A DNA stretch of 64,000 bases from Chitinophagaceae bacterium. Its GTDB lineage: Bacteria; Bacteroidota; Bacteroidia; Chitinophagales; Chitinophagaceae. The stretch is from NCBI GenBank assembly GCA_016787085.1, contig JAEUVJ010000034.1, forward strand, positions 120,884 to 184,883, in the 5' to 3' direction. The notes beneath the pieces were generated by a model. The model ran no database searches, was not told the DNA's origin, and saw only the letters and a program-made list of their open reading frames with translations. Each line of letters starts with the position of its first letter. Positions within the stretch are counted from its first letter, which is position 1. Shown here piece by piece: positions 27,970-37,700 of the stretch. The position numbers and the translations under genes were made by a program.

Positions 27970-28458
27970 TTATTTTTTTCTCAGTACCAGTAATCCTGCA
28001 CCGGCGGCCGTAAAGATCGCACCCGGTATCAACGTACCGAATGCAGCCCGCCACATATTCTTGGTCGCATAGTTATCTCTTTCATCTTTTACCATCTCAT
28101 CTATTTGCTGCGGCGTATTGTTTTTTTGCTGCACCAGGTATTCACGATACAGTTTAGCATCTTCGTCTGCAAACTCAGGATGCATAGCGCTGAATATTCC
28201 TGTAAAGGCGACAATGACCAGGGTGACAATAATAAAACATTTAAACCCCTGGCTGAAGATATCGCCAAACCGGCCCGTGTATTCCGGCGACCGGAAATAC
28301 ACAAGTAATGTCCAGGCGATACCGCCTGCATAGATCGCAAAAATGATATACTGAAGTCCTGAATCAGGTTTCTGTTTTGTATAGAACAGAACAAGAGTAA
28401 CCACAAGCATGGCTATGCCGGTGATGATCCCTTTTAACAATGGTGTGATCTTTGTCAT
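27970..28458 (-). CDS. DUF4199 membrane protein
   Basis: About 162 residues from the ATG at 28458, which gives the family start MTKITPLLKGIITGIAMLV; a longer reading has an unrelated 44-residue tail. Four hydrophobic helices are visible, the last being AAFGTLIPGAIFTAAGAGLLVLRKK. DUF4199 is a Bacteroidota family of unknown function that is often found between a dihydroorotase-like gene and a glycosyltransferase, as here. It is almost certainly co-transcribed with both. Confidence 0.85.
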   Translation of the reverse strand: MTKITPLLKGIITGIAMLVVTLVLFYTKQKPDSGLQYIIFAIYAGGIAWTLLVYFRSPEYTGRFGDIFSQGFKCFIIVTLVIVAFTGIFSAMHPEFADEDAKLYREYLVQQKNNTPQQIDEMVKDERDNYATKNMWRAAFGTLIPGAIFTAAGAGLLVLRKK

Positions 28459-28472
28459 AACAGCCTGCAATA

Positions 28473-29735
28473 TTAAATGATTATTGCCTTTTCTTTGTGA
28501 ATAATGCCCACCGCTTTGCCCGTGAGTTCTTTCCCTGTAAAAGGTGTGTTTTTTGACCTGGAACGGATGTCTTTTTGCTCCACTACCCATTTCCTCTCGG
28601 GGTCAAATAAAGTAAGAGATGCTTTAGCTCCTTCCTGTATTGTCAGTGGTTCCAACCCAAACAGTTTCCTGGGATTGACAGACAGCAGGGTCACCCATTT
28701 TTCCTGTGATACGCCGGGCATGGCCGTATTGAGTACAGCATAAGCTGTTTCCAGTCCCGTCATACCATATTTGGCGTATTCAAATTCCAGTACTTTGCTG
28801 TCATACTCATGGGGCAAGTGATGAGAAGCGATACAATCTACCGTGCCGTCATGGATCGCATGTTGTAATGCAGTCCTGTCTTCTTTTGTTCTTATGGGCG
28901 GATTCACTTTCAGGTTGGTATCATAGTCTTTCAGATCCTCATCGCAGAAAAAAAGATGATAGGGGGTCACAGAACAACTGACAGCAGCGCCGCTTTCTTT
29001 TCCCCGCTTGATATATTCCAATGATTTTTTTGAAGCTACTCCTGTAAAATGCAGCCGGGAGTCAGCATATCTTGCCAGCTTGATATCTCTTGCCACGATC
29101 AGTTCTTCCGCCATGGCCGGTTTACCCGGTAACCCCAATTGCGTAGACACAATGCCTTCATGAATAAGCCCGTGCGGATTGATGCTTTTATCATCCGGTA
29201 CCTGGATAAGCGTGCCATTAAATGCTTTTACATATTGCAATGCCTTTACCAATAATCCGGCTGACTGAACGCTATTGATCCCGTCACTGAAAGCGATGGC
29301 GCCGCTGGCCCGCATATCATACATTTCCGCGAGTTCTTTGCCTTCGGTGTTTTTGGTGATGGCGCCTATCGGACGAACATTTACAGGCAGTGAACCTGAT
29401 TTTTGAACGATATACTCAATATTGGCTTTATTATGCAAAGCAGGGTGGGTGTTGGGAATCACCATCACATCCGTATAGCCACCGGCAACTGCGGCAGCGG
29501 CTCCTGTTTCCAGTGTTTCTTTGAATTCATGGCCGGGATCGCCGAAATTGGCAAATATGTCCATCCATCCGGGTGAGGCGTGAAGACCGGCTATTTCAAT
29601 TATTTTATCGGCCTTTTCTGAGATTGTACTGCTGATCTTGCTGATAATGCCTTTGTCAATAAGAATATCGGTGGTTTGACCATTGAAAGGAGAGGAAGGA
29701 TCAACTACTTTGGCCTGCTTAATGAGGATTTTCAT
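28473..29735 (-). CDS. Dihydroorotase-like protein lacking key catalytic residues
   Basis: About 420 residues from the ATG at 29735. The whole chain aligns with the multifunctional-type dihydroorotase family ([65 protein letters not shown]). However, the usual HxH metal motif after the first strand is replaced: [15 protein letters not shown] has no histidine pair. The ATDHAPH motif that holds the catalytic aspartate is read as IASHHLPHE. The hydantoinase gene at 58 kb, by contrast, keeps both. It is therefore probably an inactive PyrC-like (PyrC') protein or one with a changed activity; the family is widespread in Chitinophagaceae. Confidence 0.85.
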   Translation of the reverse strand: MKILIKQAKVVDPSSPFNGQTTDILIDKGIISKISSTISEKADKIIEIAGLHASPGWMDIFANFGDPGHEFKETLETGAAAAVAGGYTDVMVIPNTHPALHNKANIEYIVQKSGSLPVNVRPIGAITKNTEGKELAEMYDMRASGAIAFSDGINSVQSAGLLVKALQYVKAFNGTLIQVPDDKSINPHGLIHEGIVSTQLGLPGKPAMAEELIVARDIKLARYADSRLHFTGVASKKSLEYIKRGKESGAAVSCSVTPYHLFFCDEDLKDYDTNLKVNPPIRTKEDRTALQHAIHDGTVDCIASHHLPHEYDSKVLEFEYAKYGMTGLETAYAVLNTAMPGVSQEKWVTLLSVNPRKLFGLEPLTIQEGAKASLTLFDPERKWVVEQKDIRSRSKNTPFTGKELTGKAVGIIHKEKAIII

Positions 29736-29818
29736 TAAGGTGCGAAGATAAAGGTTTGTTTCGATTTTATAGTTGCAGAATTCTGCTGTACATTTGCCGT
29801 CCAATTACCGGTTAGGTA

Positions 29819-29892
29819 CGGGTGGTGGCGCAGCCCGGTAGCGCACTTGCATGGGGTGCAAGGGGTCGCTGGTTCGAATCCAGTCCACCCGA
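29819..29892 (+). tRNA. tRNA-Pro (GGG anticodon)
   Basis: The 74-base sequence folds into a cloverleaf: acceptor CGGGTGG pairs with CCACCCG, the anticodon arm is CTTGC-ATGGGGT-GCAAG (anticodon GGG, for CCC codons), and the T arm is CTGGTTCGAATCCAG. The 3' CCA is not encoded. The discriminator base is A. Confidence 0.95.
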
Positions 29893-29897
29893 CTTTG

Positions 29898-29923
29898 AAA
29901 AAGGGAATTTCGATTCCCTTTTT
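29898..29923. terminator. Hairpin with TTCG tetraloop between the two tRNA-Pro genes
   Basis: Arms AAAAAGGGAAT and ATTCCCTTTTT pair perfectly over 11 bases around a TTCG loop, filling the 31-base spacer. It could terminate transcription or mark processing between the tRNAs. Confidence 0.6.
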
Positions 29924-29997
29924 CGGGCAGTAGCGCAGCCCGGTAGCGCACTACGTTCGGGACGTAGGGGTCGCTGGTTCGAATCCAGTCTGCCCGA
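29924..29997 (+). tRNA. tRNA-Pro (CGG anticodon)
   Basis: 74 bases. Acceptor CGGGCAG pairs with CTGCCCG, and the anticodon arm is CTACG-TTCGGGA-CGTAG (anticodon CGG). The D and T arms are nearly identical to those of the GGG isoacceptor upstream. No encoded CCA. Confidence 0.95.
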
Positions 29998-29998
29998 C

Positions 29999-30041
29999 AA
30001 ATAAAAAGAGGTTATCCCAAAAAGATAGCCTCTTTTTATTT
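29999..30041 (+). terminator. Terminator after tRNA-Pro(CGG)
   Basis: An 18-base arm (AAATAAAAAGAGGTTATC) pairs with its 3' partner with one G-U pair, and the right arm ends in a T-rich run. A near-identical hairpin recurs at 30128-30170 and a variant at 30260-30290. Confidence 0.85.
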
Positions 30042-30072
30042 ACTGACTCCGTGTTGTAATGAATAATCCTGA

Positions 30073-30127
30073 GTACTATGTTTGGGACGTAAGGGGGCGT
30101 CCCGATTTGTATCGGGATCTGCCCGAC
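30073..30127 (+). pseudogene. Degenerate tRNA-Pro 3' half, first copy
   Basis: TTTGGGACGTAAGG resembles the anticodon arm and variable region of tRNA-Pro(CGG), and the end TCTGCCCGACAA is identical to that gene's 3' end. The T arm is replaced by a TCCCGATTTG...CGGGA hairpin. There is no D arm or 5' acceptor strand, so it cannot be a working tRNA. The terminator copy at 30128-30170 follows directly. Confidence 0.7.
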
Positions 30128-30170
30128 AAATAAAAAGAGGTTATCCCAAAAGGATAGCCTCTTTTTATTT
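30128..30170 (+). terminator. Second copy of the tRNA-Pro terminator
   Basis: It has the same AAATAAAAAGAGGTTATCC arm and GGATAGCCTC arm as the hairpin at 29999, with one base changed in the loop. It belongs to the tandemly repeated tRNA-tail unit. Confidence 0.75.
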
Positions 30171-30200
30171 ACTAACTCAGTGTTGAATGAATAATCCTGA

Positions 30201-30253
30201 GTACAACGTTCAGGACGTAGGGTCGTCCCGATTTGTATCGGGATCTGCCCGAC
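30201..30253 (+). pseudogene. Degenerate tRNA-Pro 3' half, second copy
   Basis: It matches the unit at 30073 (GTTCAGGACGTAGGG, then the same TCCCGATTTG hairpin, then TCTGCCCGACAAA) but is slightly shorter. A variant terminator follows. The preceding spacer ends in the same TGAATAATCCTGAGTAC as the first unit. Confidence 0.7.
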
Positions 30254-30259
30254 AAACGC

Positions 30260-30290
30260 AAAGAGGCTGCCCTTTGAGAGCAGCCTCTTT
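30260..30290. terminator. Variant terminator closing the tRNA region and the 1448-residue gene
   Basis: AAAGAGGCTGC and GCAGCCTCTTT form an 11-base stem. It lies between the last tRNA relic and the convergent gene's stop, so it can serve both strands. Confidence 0.7.
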
Positions 30291-30309
30291 CTATTCAAAT
30301 CAACAAGAT

Positions 30310-33300
30310 CTATTTCTGTATAATGATCTTTTCTGTCATCACCACTTTTCCGTTAGTATCTGTTACTCTCAGAATATATAATCCGGCCGCCAGGTTATTT
30401 ACTTCGATCCGGGTGGCACGATTGAGCAACATCTCTCTTTTCATTATTTTACCATTCATGTCTGTCAGTTCTGCACGGCGGCCTTGCTCTGTTGCATGAT
30501 CATATACTATCACGTATGTATTCGCAGGATTGGGAAATACGTCTATGCTTTTATCTTTTACAGCAGGCATCGTTTCAGCAGCTGCGATCAGCGGGTTCTT
30601 CATTCTGCCGCCGGGTAACTGGTAAGTAAACTCCAGAATGCTTCCGGGATTGGCAGGCGTGCTGGTTACATTGCCGGTAGGCCCGGATGTGGAGCCGCTT
30701 GAATCGCAGGCCACATATATCTTCAGGCCATCCGCTGAAACCACTACGTCCCTGAACCTTCCCAGCCCGCGGAAGTAATGAATGGTATCAGATATAATAC
30801 TTAATCCATCGCTGCTTAATTTGAACCTGGAGACCGTACCTTTTTTCAACTGGGCTACCAATATTGAATTTTGCCATCCGGGGATAGCGGGACTTCCATA
30901 GAAATCGGTACCGGAAGGGCCGGTAGAAGGCCATGTGCTGTTACTGGTAGTAGAGTCTGGAGGATTCATTGCCGGGAACAAAGAACGCATAGGATCCCTG
31001 GCATTGAGTGTTGCACAATTCGCCTGTTCATTTCCGAGCCATCCGCTACCAATATATCTTCCGTTATAATTGCCATCGCAAAAACCAACCACCAATGGCC
31101 AGCCATAGTTGCGTCCGGCTTCTATCACATTCAGTTCGTCGTCGCTGAATGGCCCATGTTCACTGCTATACAGCATATTTGTTCCGTTCACATTACCCCA
31201 CACAAGCCCCTGGGCATTGCGATGGCCGGAGGTATATACCGCATTTCCAAATGGATTATCTGCCGGTATCCAGGAACTATTGACAGGCTCTGTATTCAGA
31301 CGCAGCACTTTCCCTTCATAAACTCCCAGGTTTTGCGCATTATTAGTTCTGCCAAGATTACTGAACTGACCGGCACCCATATCGCCAGCTGTGTAGTAAA
31401 GCTTAAGATCAGGGCCAATAGCCAGCCTCGACGAATTATGATCGTTGCTGCCGGGAATATCTTCCAGCACTGTGACTGGTTCAATCAATAGCTGGCTTCC
31501 TGTATTATAGGTATATCTTTCGATCCTTATTTTCCGTACAGTAGTACTTAGCGACTGATAAGTATAGGAAATATAAACGTAAGGTTTGCCCTGGTTAAAT
31601 TCAGGATGCAGGGCAAGTCCCATCAGGCCATCCTGGCCACCGGCACGTACCATATTAGATCCTAATGACAATACAACAGTTTTTGAACCGCTTACAGGAT
31701 TGACAAAACTTACTGTGCCCGCAAACCGCTCCGTGTACCAGATATTGTTATCAGGACCATATACAAGATCGTGCGGCATACTCTGGTTGGCGATCACTGT
31801 CCGCATCGTAAAAGTTTCGATAGGCACCGACTGGAATGTGGTCACCACTAATCCTGCACTGGCCACACTGGAATTACCTGCCGCATCTTTTGCAATCACG
31901 GTGAATGTATAAGTGGAGCCGGCCGTCAAGCCTGTCACATTATAGCCAAGTGCTGTAACAAGTGAACCGTTGATCTTTGTACCATTCCGGTAAATATCAT
32001 AACCCGTCACACCAATATTATCGGTTGAAGCATCCCACAAAAGACTGAATGAGGTTTCACCGATATTCACTGCGCTCAGGTCAGAAGGTGCGGTGGGTGG
32101 CTGCGCATCAGGTATCTGGGTCAGTAACTGCGAACCGGGTATCACTTCACTCGGGGCAGAGGTAGATTGCCCGGGTTTTGCCCATCCTACAGCCATATTA
32201 TCACTGCCGCTGCCTTCTTTCATCAGGGCCTCTACATAGTATAGCTGGCCTGCAGTAAGGGTGATAGCAGCCGATTTTTGAGTAGCGAACTTATTCCATT
32301 GCCGTGAACTGGTATTGGATGTATGATAAGCGATCCTTACCTTATTTGCAGGACTGCTGCTGGTACTTAACCATAACTCCCCGTTATCATCACTGGCGAT
32401 CCAGAAAGTATAGCTTCCCGTTGTGGGCGGACAGATGTATCCATAAACTCTCATACCATAGTTATTTCCGCTGTTGACAGGAATCTCAAAAATGCCAAGC
32501 GTTCCTGACACACTCGGGTTATTCGGGTAATTGGCATTAGAAGTTAAACTCGAAACAGATGTTCCGGTGATACTGTTCCATTTCTGGTAATTGATGGTAC
32601 CGGTACCTGTACAGCCGGGTGCTGCCGGGGTGGTCACATTGACCGTATTACTGTTCGCGGAAATATTGCCCGCCGCATCCCTTGCCTGTACATAAAAACT
32701 ATAGGCAGTGGAAGGGCTCAGCCCCGTGACATTGTACGATGTAGCAGTTACAACAGAAGAGTTTATTTTAACTGCATTCTGGTACACATCGTAACCTGTC
32801 ACAGCTACATTATCTGTTGATGCCGTCCAGCTTAATGTCAATGAAGAAGAAGTGAGATTGGAAGATGACAAACCTGTTGGGGCGGTTGGCGCCTGGATAT
32901 CGGATGTGGTTACATTTAAAGTATTACTGTTCGCAGAAATATTGCCTGTGCCATCAGAAGCATTTACATAAAAGCTATAGGTGGTCGCTTGTGTCAAACC
33001 TGTAACATTGAAGGTAGTGGTTGTCACCGGGCTTGCGTTGATCTTTATGCCATTTTGATAAATATCGTAACCGGTTACCACCACATTATCGGTGGAAGCC
33101 GTCCAGTTCAATGTAAGCGATGTTGCCGTAACATTCGATGCAGACAAGTTAGATGGTACTGTCGGCGCCTGTGTGTCCGGAGTGGTTATACTTACTGTGT
33201 TGCTGGGGGCAGAAGTATTGCTGCCCGCATCTCTTGCTACAACATAGAAATCATAAGCCGTCAATGCGGCCAAACCCGTGGCATCATAAGTTGTAGTAGT

Positions 33301-34656
33301 AACCAGAGACGGATTGATCTTTGTACTGTTCCTGTAAATATCATACCCGGTAACGCCTATATTATCGGTAGCTGCATCCCAGGTAAGGGTTACCGCATTT
33401 TGTGTAAGGTTAGATGTAACAAGATTCGCCGGGGCAGAAGGAGCTTCGGTATCCGGGGCCGCCAATGTGGTTACATTTAATATACTGCTGTTAGTGGTAT
33501 TACCGGCCGCATCTCTTGCCTGTACATAGAAGGCATACGTAGTATTTGTTGCCAGGCCTGCAACAGCAAAAGAGGTTAACGTAACGATCGTTGAGTTGAT
33601 TTTTACATTATCCTGGTAAATATCATAACCCTCTACGCCGACATTGTCGGTTGAAGCAGTCCAGTTCAGCGTTAGCGATGCCTGTGTAATATTTGAAGCA
33701 GTAAGATTGGCAGGAGCGGTGGGCGCCTGTGTATCCGGAGTAGTTATATTGATAGTATTACTGCTGGCCGATGTATTACCGGCTGCATCCTTTGCCTGCA
33801 CATAGAACTGGTAAGCAGTAGATGCCGATAGCCCCGTTACATTGTACGTTGTGCCTGTGACAAGCGAAGAGTTGATCTTCGTACCGTTCCGATAAATATC
33901 ATATCCGGCCACACCCACATTATCTGTTGAAGCGGTCCAGCTTAAGAGAAGTGAAGACTGGGTAATATTGGATGCGGCAAGGTTAGATGGTGCAGTAGGC
34001 GCCTGGCTGTCTGCCAAAACCAAAACAAGATCACCGAAATTTTGCGGATACTGCCAGTTATTACCGTCACCGGCCCACATCAGCTGGCTTTCCCTTGTGC
34101 TGCCGTTATCATCATCATCGCTGGCAATATCAAAACCGATAGTAAAACCGGGTTGTGGATTAGTGATGGCCATATTACTCCAGGGAATGCGCAACTCTAT
34201 TGCGTAGCCACCACTTATGTTGGACCAGCCATGCTGCACTCCGGTGGTTCTTCCATTCTTCTCCCATATAGCACTGCTGTTCCACTCTTTCATGAACTGG
34301 CGGTCATTGGTACCATAAGAGGTACCACCGTTATTATCGGCATCAATATATATTTCTGTGGCGTCATCATCCCATGGATTAGAAGAGTCATTGAATTTAT
34401 TGGCATCCGTGACCCTGATAGCAACATACAGATTCAGGCTATCCCATAGTACGGCATAGGTGACTGTATTGTTCGGAGTACCGACAATAGTCTTTGTCAC
34501 AGGATTGGTAAACTCCCATATACTTTCATTGGGGTTACCATTGATCGTAATGGTAGCGGTTCTTTTCTTGGCGTTGACTACGGGGGTTTGTGAATAAATA
34601 GAACTGGCGCTGACTGCAAGCAGGCAGACGAGGAGGAGTCGGCTGTTCATAAGCAA
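30310..34656 (-). CDS. Large secreted multidomain protein: CBM9-like, six FnIII, PA14, sugar dehydrogenase, T9SS tail
   Basis: 1448 residues. A signal peptide (MLMNSRLLLVCLLAVSASSIYSQ) is followed by a CBM9-like domain (about 25-215; WEFTNPVT, DDDATEIYIDADNNGG, ELRIPWSNM). Five fibronectin III repeats of about 92 residues come next (each with LTWTASTDNVGVxGYDIY-like motifs), then a PA14 domain (about 690-835; GYICPPTTGSYTFWIASDDNGELWLS), and a sixth FnIII. A PQQ-type glucose/sorbosone dehydrogenase beta-propeller follows (about 940-1350; LVYGPDNNIWYTERFAG, GLMGLALHPEF, SSRLAIGPDLKLYYTAGD, EHGPFSDDELNVI). The C-terminal 80 residues form a T9SS sorting domain. It probably oxidises sugars at the cell surface. 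Confidence 0.92.
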   Translation of the reverse strand: MLMNSRLLLVCLLAVSASSIYSQTPVVNAKKRTATITINGNPNESIWEFTNPVTKTIVGTPNNTVTYAVLWDSLNLYVAIRVTDANKFNDSSNPWDDDATEIYIDADNNGGTSYGTNDRQFMKEWNSSAIWEKNGRTTGVQHGWSNISGGYAIELRIPWSNMAITNPQPGFTIGFDIASDDDDNGSTRESQLMWAGDGNNWQYPQNFGDLVLVLADSQAPTAPSNLAASNITQSSLLLSWTASTDNVGVAGYDIYRNGTKINSSLVTGTTYNVTGLSASTAYQFYVQAKDAAGNTSASSNTINITTPDTQAPTAPANLTASNITQASLTLNWTASTDNVGVEGYDIYQDNVKINSTIVTLTSFAVAGLATNTTYAFYVQARDAAGNTTNSSILNVTTLAAPDTEAPSAPANLVTSNLTQNAVTLTWDAATDNIGVTGYDIYRNSTKINPSLVTTTTYDATGLAALTAYDFYVVARDAGSNTSAPSNTVSITTPDTQAPTVPSNLSASNVTATSLTLNWTASTDNVVVTGYDIYQNGIKINASPVTTTTFNVTGLTQATTYSFYVNASDGTGNISANSNTLNVTTSDIQAPTAPTGLSSSNLTSSSLTLSWTASTDNVAVTGYDVYQNAVKINSSVVTATSYNVTGLSPSTAYSFYVQARDAAGNISANSNTVNVTTPAAPGCTGTGTINYQKWNSITGTSVSSLTSNANYPNNPSVSGTLGIFEIPVNSGNNYGMRVYGYICPPTTGSYTFWIASDDNGELWLSTSSSPANKVRIAYHTSNTSSRQWNKFATQKSAAITLTAGQLYYVEALMKEGSGSDNMAVGWAKPGQSTSAPSEVIPGSQLLTQIPDAQPPTAPSDLSAVNIGETSFSLLWDASTDNIGVTGYDIYRNGTKINGSLVTALGYNVTGLTAGSTYTFTVIAKDAAGNSSVASAGLVVTTFQSVPIETFTMRTVIANQSMPHDLVYGPDNNIWYTERFAGTVSFVNPVSGSKTVVLSLGSNMVRAGGQDGLMGLALHPEFNQGKPYVYISYTYQSLSTTVRKIRIERYTYNTGSQLLIEPVTVLEDIPGSNDHNSSRLAIGPDLKLYYTAGDMGAGQFSNLGRTNNAQNLGVYEGKVLRLNTEPVNSSWIPADNPFGNAVYTSGHRNAQGLVWGNVNGTNMLYSSEHGPFSDDELNVIEAGRNYGWPLVVGFCDGNYNGRYIGSGWLGNEQANCATLNARDPMRSLFPAMNPPDSTTSNSTWPSTGPSGTDFYGSPAIPGWQNSILVAQLKKGTVSRFKLSSDGLSIISDTIHYFRGLGRFRDVVVSADGLKIYVACDSSGSTSGPTGNVTSTPANPGSILEFTYQLPGGRMKNPLIAAAETMPAVKDKSIDVFPNPANTYVIVYDHATEQGRRAELTDMNGKIMKREMLLNRATRIEVNNLAAGLYILRVTDTNGKVVMTEKIIIQK

Positions 34657-34793
34657 AGTTGTAGAGGTTTGTATCTGCTAAAGATAGGGGTAGTTCAATA
34701 GCAAAAAAAAATCACTACCGCCTCTCATCTGCAATTTGAGAAAAATCAATTGCTTTCTTTCACATCATTATAAGTGTTAACACTGATTAGTCC

Positions 34794-37700
34794 TTATTGC
34801 TTAGCCGCTGTATCACTGGCCGGCTTTTTCTTTTTATTAAAGAGGTCTTTAATTGTTCCTTTTATAGTTTGCTCTGCTTTCTTTTTGGTACTGTCGAGGT
34901 TCGTGGTTTTTGCCGAATCTTTATTGCCCAGTAGTTTATTCATCGCTTCTTCTTTCAGATCTTTTACTACCTGGTTCTTTACTGCAGCCAGCGTATCTTT
35001 TACCGTTTGCTTTATCGTATCGGCTTTCGCCTTTGCAAAATCTACGGCCTGCTGCTGCATTTCCTTTATTGCATCACCTGCCACTTCTTTCAGCTCTGTT
35101 TTAATAGAAGGATTAGCGAGGCTACCACCCATTTTGATATTCAGGTCAACCACATCACCAAGTTTCACAGGTATACCTTTATTGCTGGCGGAAGCGGCAA
35201 GGTTGTTCAGCAGGGTATTACCCTGCGTGCCCATATACTTTCTTGGTACTTTCATCTGGATGGCATAATCTATTGACTGGTCCAGGCCATGCATACCACC
35301 GATCTGCATTTCGATGTCCTTTACTTTTACCGTAAAGGGTTTTACCAACACCTTACCATTGGCAAATTCGATGTAATTCTTGATATCTTTAATAGTAACC
35401 GACTTCAGTTCTTCTATCTGCAAAGTACTGGCGATCTTTTCCAGCGGGGCGAATTTCTTCAATACACCTTCGATCAATAATAAATTCCCTTTCCCGGAAA
35501 GGGTGCTCAGATCCGGCATCATGTCACCGTTGAGACTGCCGTTCATGGTAAGCTGAGAGTTCAGCTTACCTGCCAGAAACTGGCCTATCGGCATCAATTT
35601 CTGTACAGTATTGAATGAATAAAACGCTTTCTGCACATCCAGGTCCTTTACATCGTAATTCATAGTGATAGCCGGTTCCTTCTTACTTAACTTAGTGGAA
35701 TAAGACCCGTTAAAGATCATGGTTCCGTCCAGCGCTTCCGCTTTTACATTCTGTAGTTTGACTGCCTCATCTTTCAATACCAGTGTGCCGTTAATATTAT
35801 TATAGTCTACTTTATCATACTTCACCTTACCTGCTTTGGTATGGATGGTAAGGTCAATGTTGGAAGGAATAACAAACGGATCAGACGAAGCAGCCGTAGT
35901 GGTGGAGGCTGAAGCCGGTGCAGTAGCGGTATCTGTGCCCATCCAGTCGTTCAGGTCCATTTTATCGGCCGATACATTCAGCGTACCAGTCAGCGGCTCA
36001 TCTTTCAATGCAAACCCAACCAGGTTGTTAAACACACCATTCGCACTGAAATTCGTGTTCAGGTAATTTCCTGCCAGGTCTTTTAAAGATACCGTTCGCT
36101 GGTTGAAGCCAAGATCGGTATTGGATAAAGTCAGCCCGGTAGGGTAATCAGCCGAGACATATTTCAGGTTCTTTAAACCGGCCACTCCATTGATAGCGAT
36201 CTTATCATATTCTCCTTTATCAATCGCCGTTTTATTTCCGTTGAACCCGATATCTGCATTCAGGATACCCGCAATACTTGTTCCCGGATCAAGTGTTACG
36301 AATTGTTTGATATTGTCTAATGTAAATCTTCCTTTTGCCGTACCTGCAAAATCAACCGATGACATAGGTCTTTTTACCTGCAGCGTGAAATCCACAGGAT
36401 CTTTGCCCACTTCAATGTGCCCGGCTGAAATGCCAACCGATGTGTTATCGGCAATACCGCCTGAGTTTTCGATCTGCACCTTCATATTGCCGTTCTGAAG
36501 AGGCTGAGGAAATGCAGAAGAAGAATAGAACAGGTCCCTGATATCAAGAAAACCGCCTGCAGTGAAATCTCCCTGCTGGTTTTGCAATGCCGACATATTT
36601 CCTTTTGCAAAAACATCTGCCCATATCAGCCCGGCCAGCTTTGTTCCGCCTTCGAGTTTTACAAACTTTGAAATATTGGCCAGGTCGAGTTTGCCTTTGG
36701 CTATCGCATCAATATATTGACTTGTTTCAGGATTTTTGAACAGCAATTTGAAATCAAACGGCTCATTATCCATTTCAACATGCCCGTTTGAAATGTTCAC
36801 TACGGTATTATCTGTTTTACCGTCCGGGTTATTTACCTGCATATCCAACCGGATATTCTTTACCGGTTTGGGCAGATCAGGATACTGAAAGAAACCATCT
36901 TTTACCTGGAGGTTCACATCATAAGCGGGTAGTTGCTGCGGGCTGTATGTTCCTTTTACGAAACCATTGAAGGCCGCCTTGCCTTCCGTTTTTATCTTGT
37001 CAAAATCCTGCTTATATATACCGGGGATCAGCGAAAGGATATCCCTGAATTCATTGGAAGGGGTTTTGAACCGGATATCCATATTGTAGGAGCTGTCGCT
37101 GGCTATCTGGAAAAAACCGTCCGCATTCAACTTAAGATTGTTCAGGGTGATATCATCTGTCTCAAAACTGTATTTACTGTTGCTGTTATCTATCCGGATG
37201 TCGGCATCTATGTCTGCTTTTGCACCGGACAAATATGGGATGGATTCGTAAGTGAAATTGGCTGATTCAGCTTTTGTTGTCGTAGAAAGCGTAAAAACAT
37301 CGGCTGTGAAATCCCCGCTGCCCTGATGATCAAGACCCGATATCTCTGCGCTCATATTACTGCTCTCATCATTATAGTATATATAGCCATCGCTGATCTC
37401 GTATTTTTTAAGGTTCATTTTGAATTCGGAGGGGGCTGCTTCGGCAGACGTGGCCGTATCACTGCTTTCTTTGGCAATATCCCAGTTGGCTTTCCCTTCT
37501 TTGTTTACAAGTGCATGGATTCGCGGCGATTCCAGGTAAACACCGTATACTTTTATATTCTCTCCTTTTATAGCGCTGATGAGGTTGACGGAAGCATCCA
37601 GTGTTTTGGCAGCGATCAATGTATCCCCGGCAAATTCATTCAGTCCCACTACAGAAAGATCATTCAATAAGATGGAGATCTTCGGAAAATGACGGAATAA

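Noticed and set aside
28473..29735. Dihydroorotase-like gene as a pseudogene
   Set aside because: The frame is full length without stops and the rest of the sequence is well conserved, so loss of catalytic residues more likely reflects a specialised family.
29999..30290. Regularly spaced repeats resembling a CRISPR array
   Set aside because: The repeats are tRNA tails and terminators with only three units, a spacing of about 128 bases, near-identical spacers and no cas genes.
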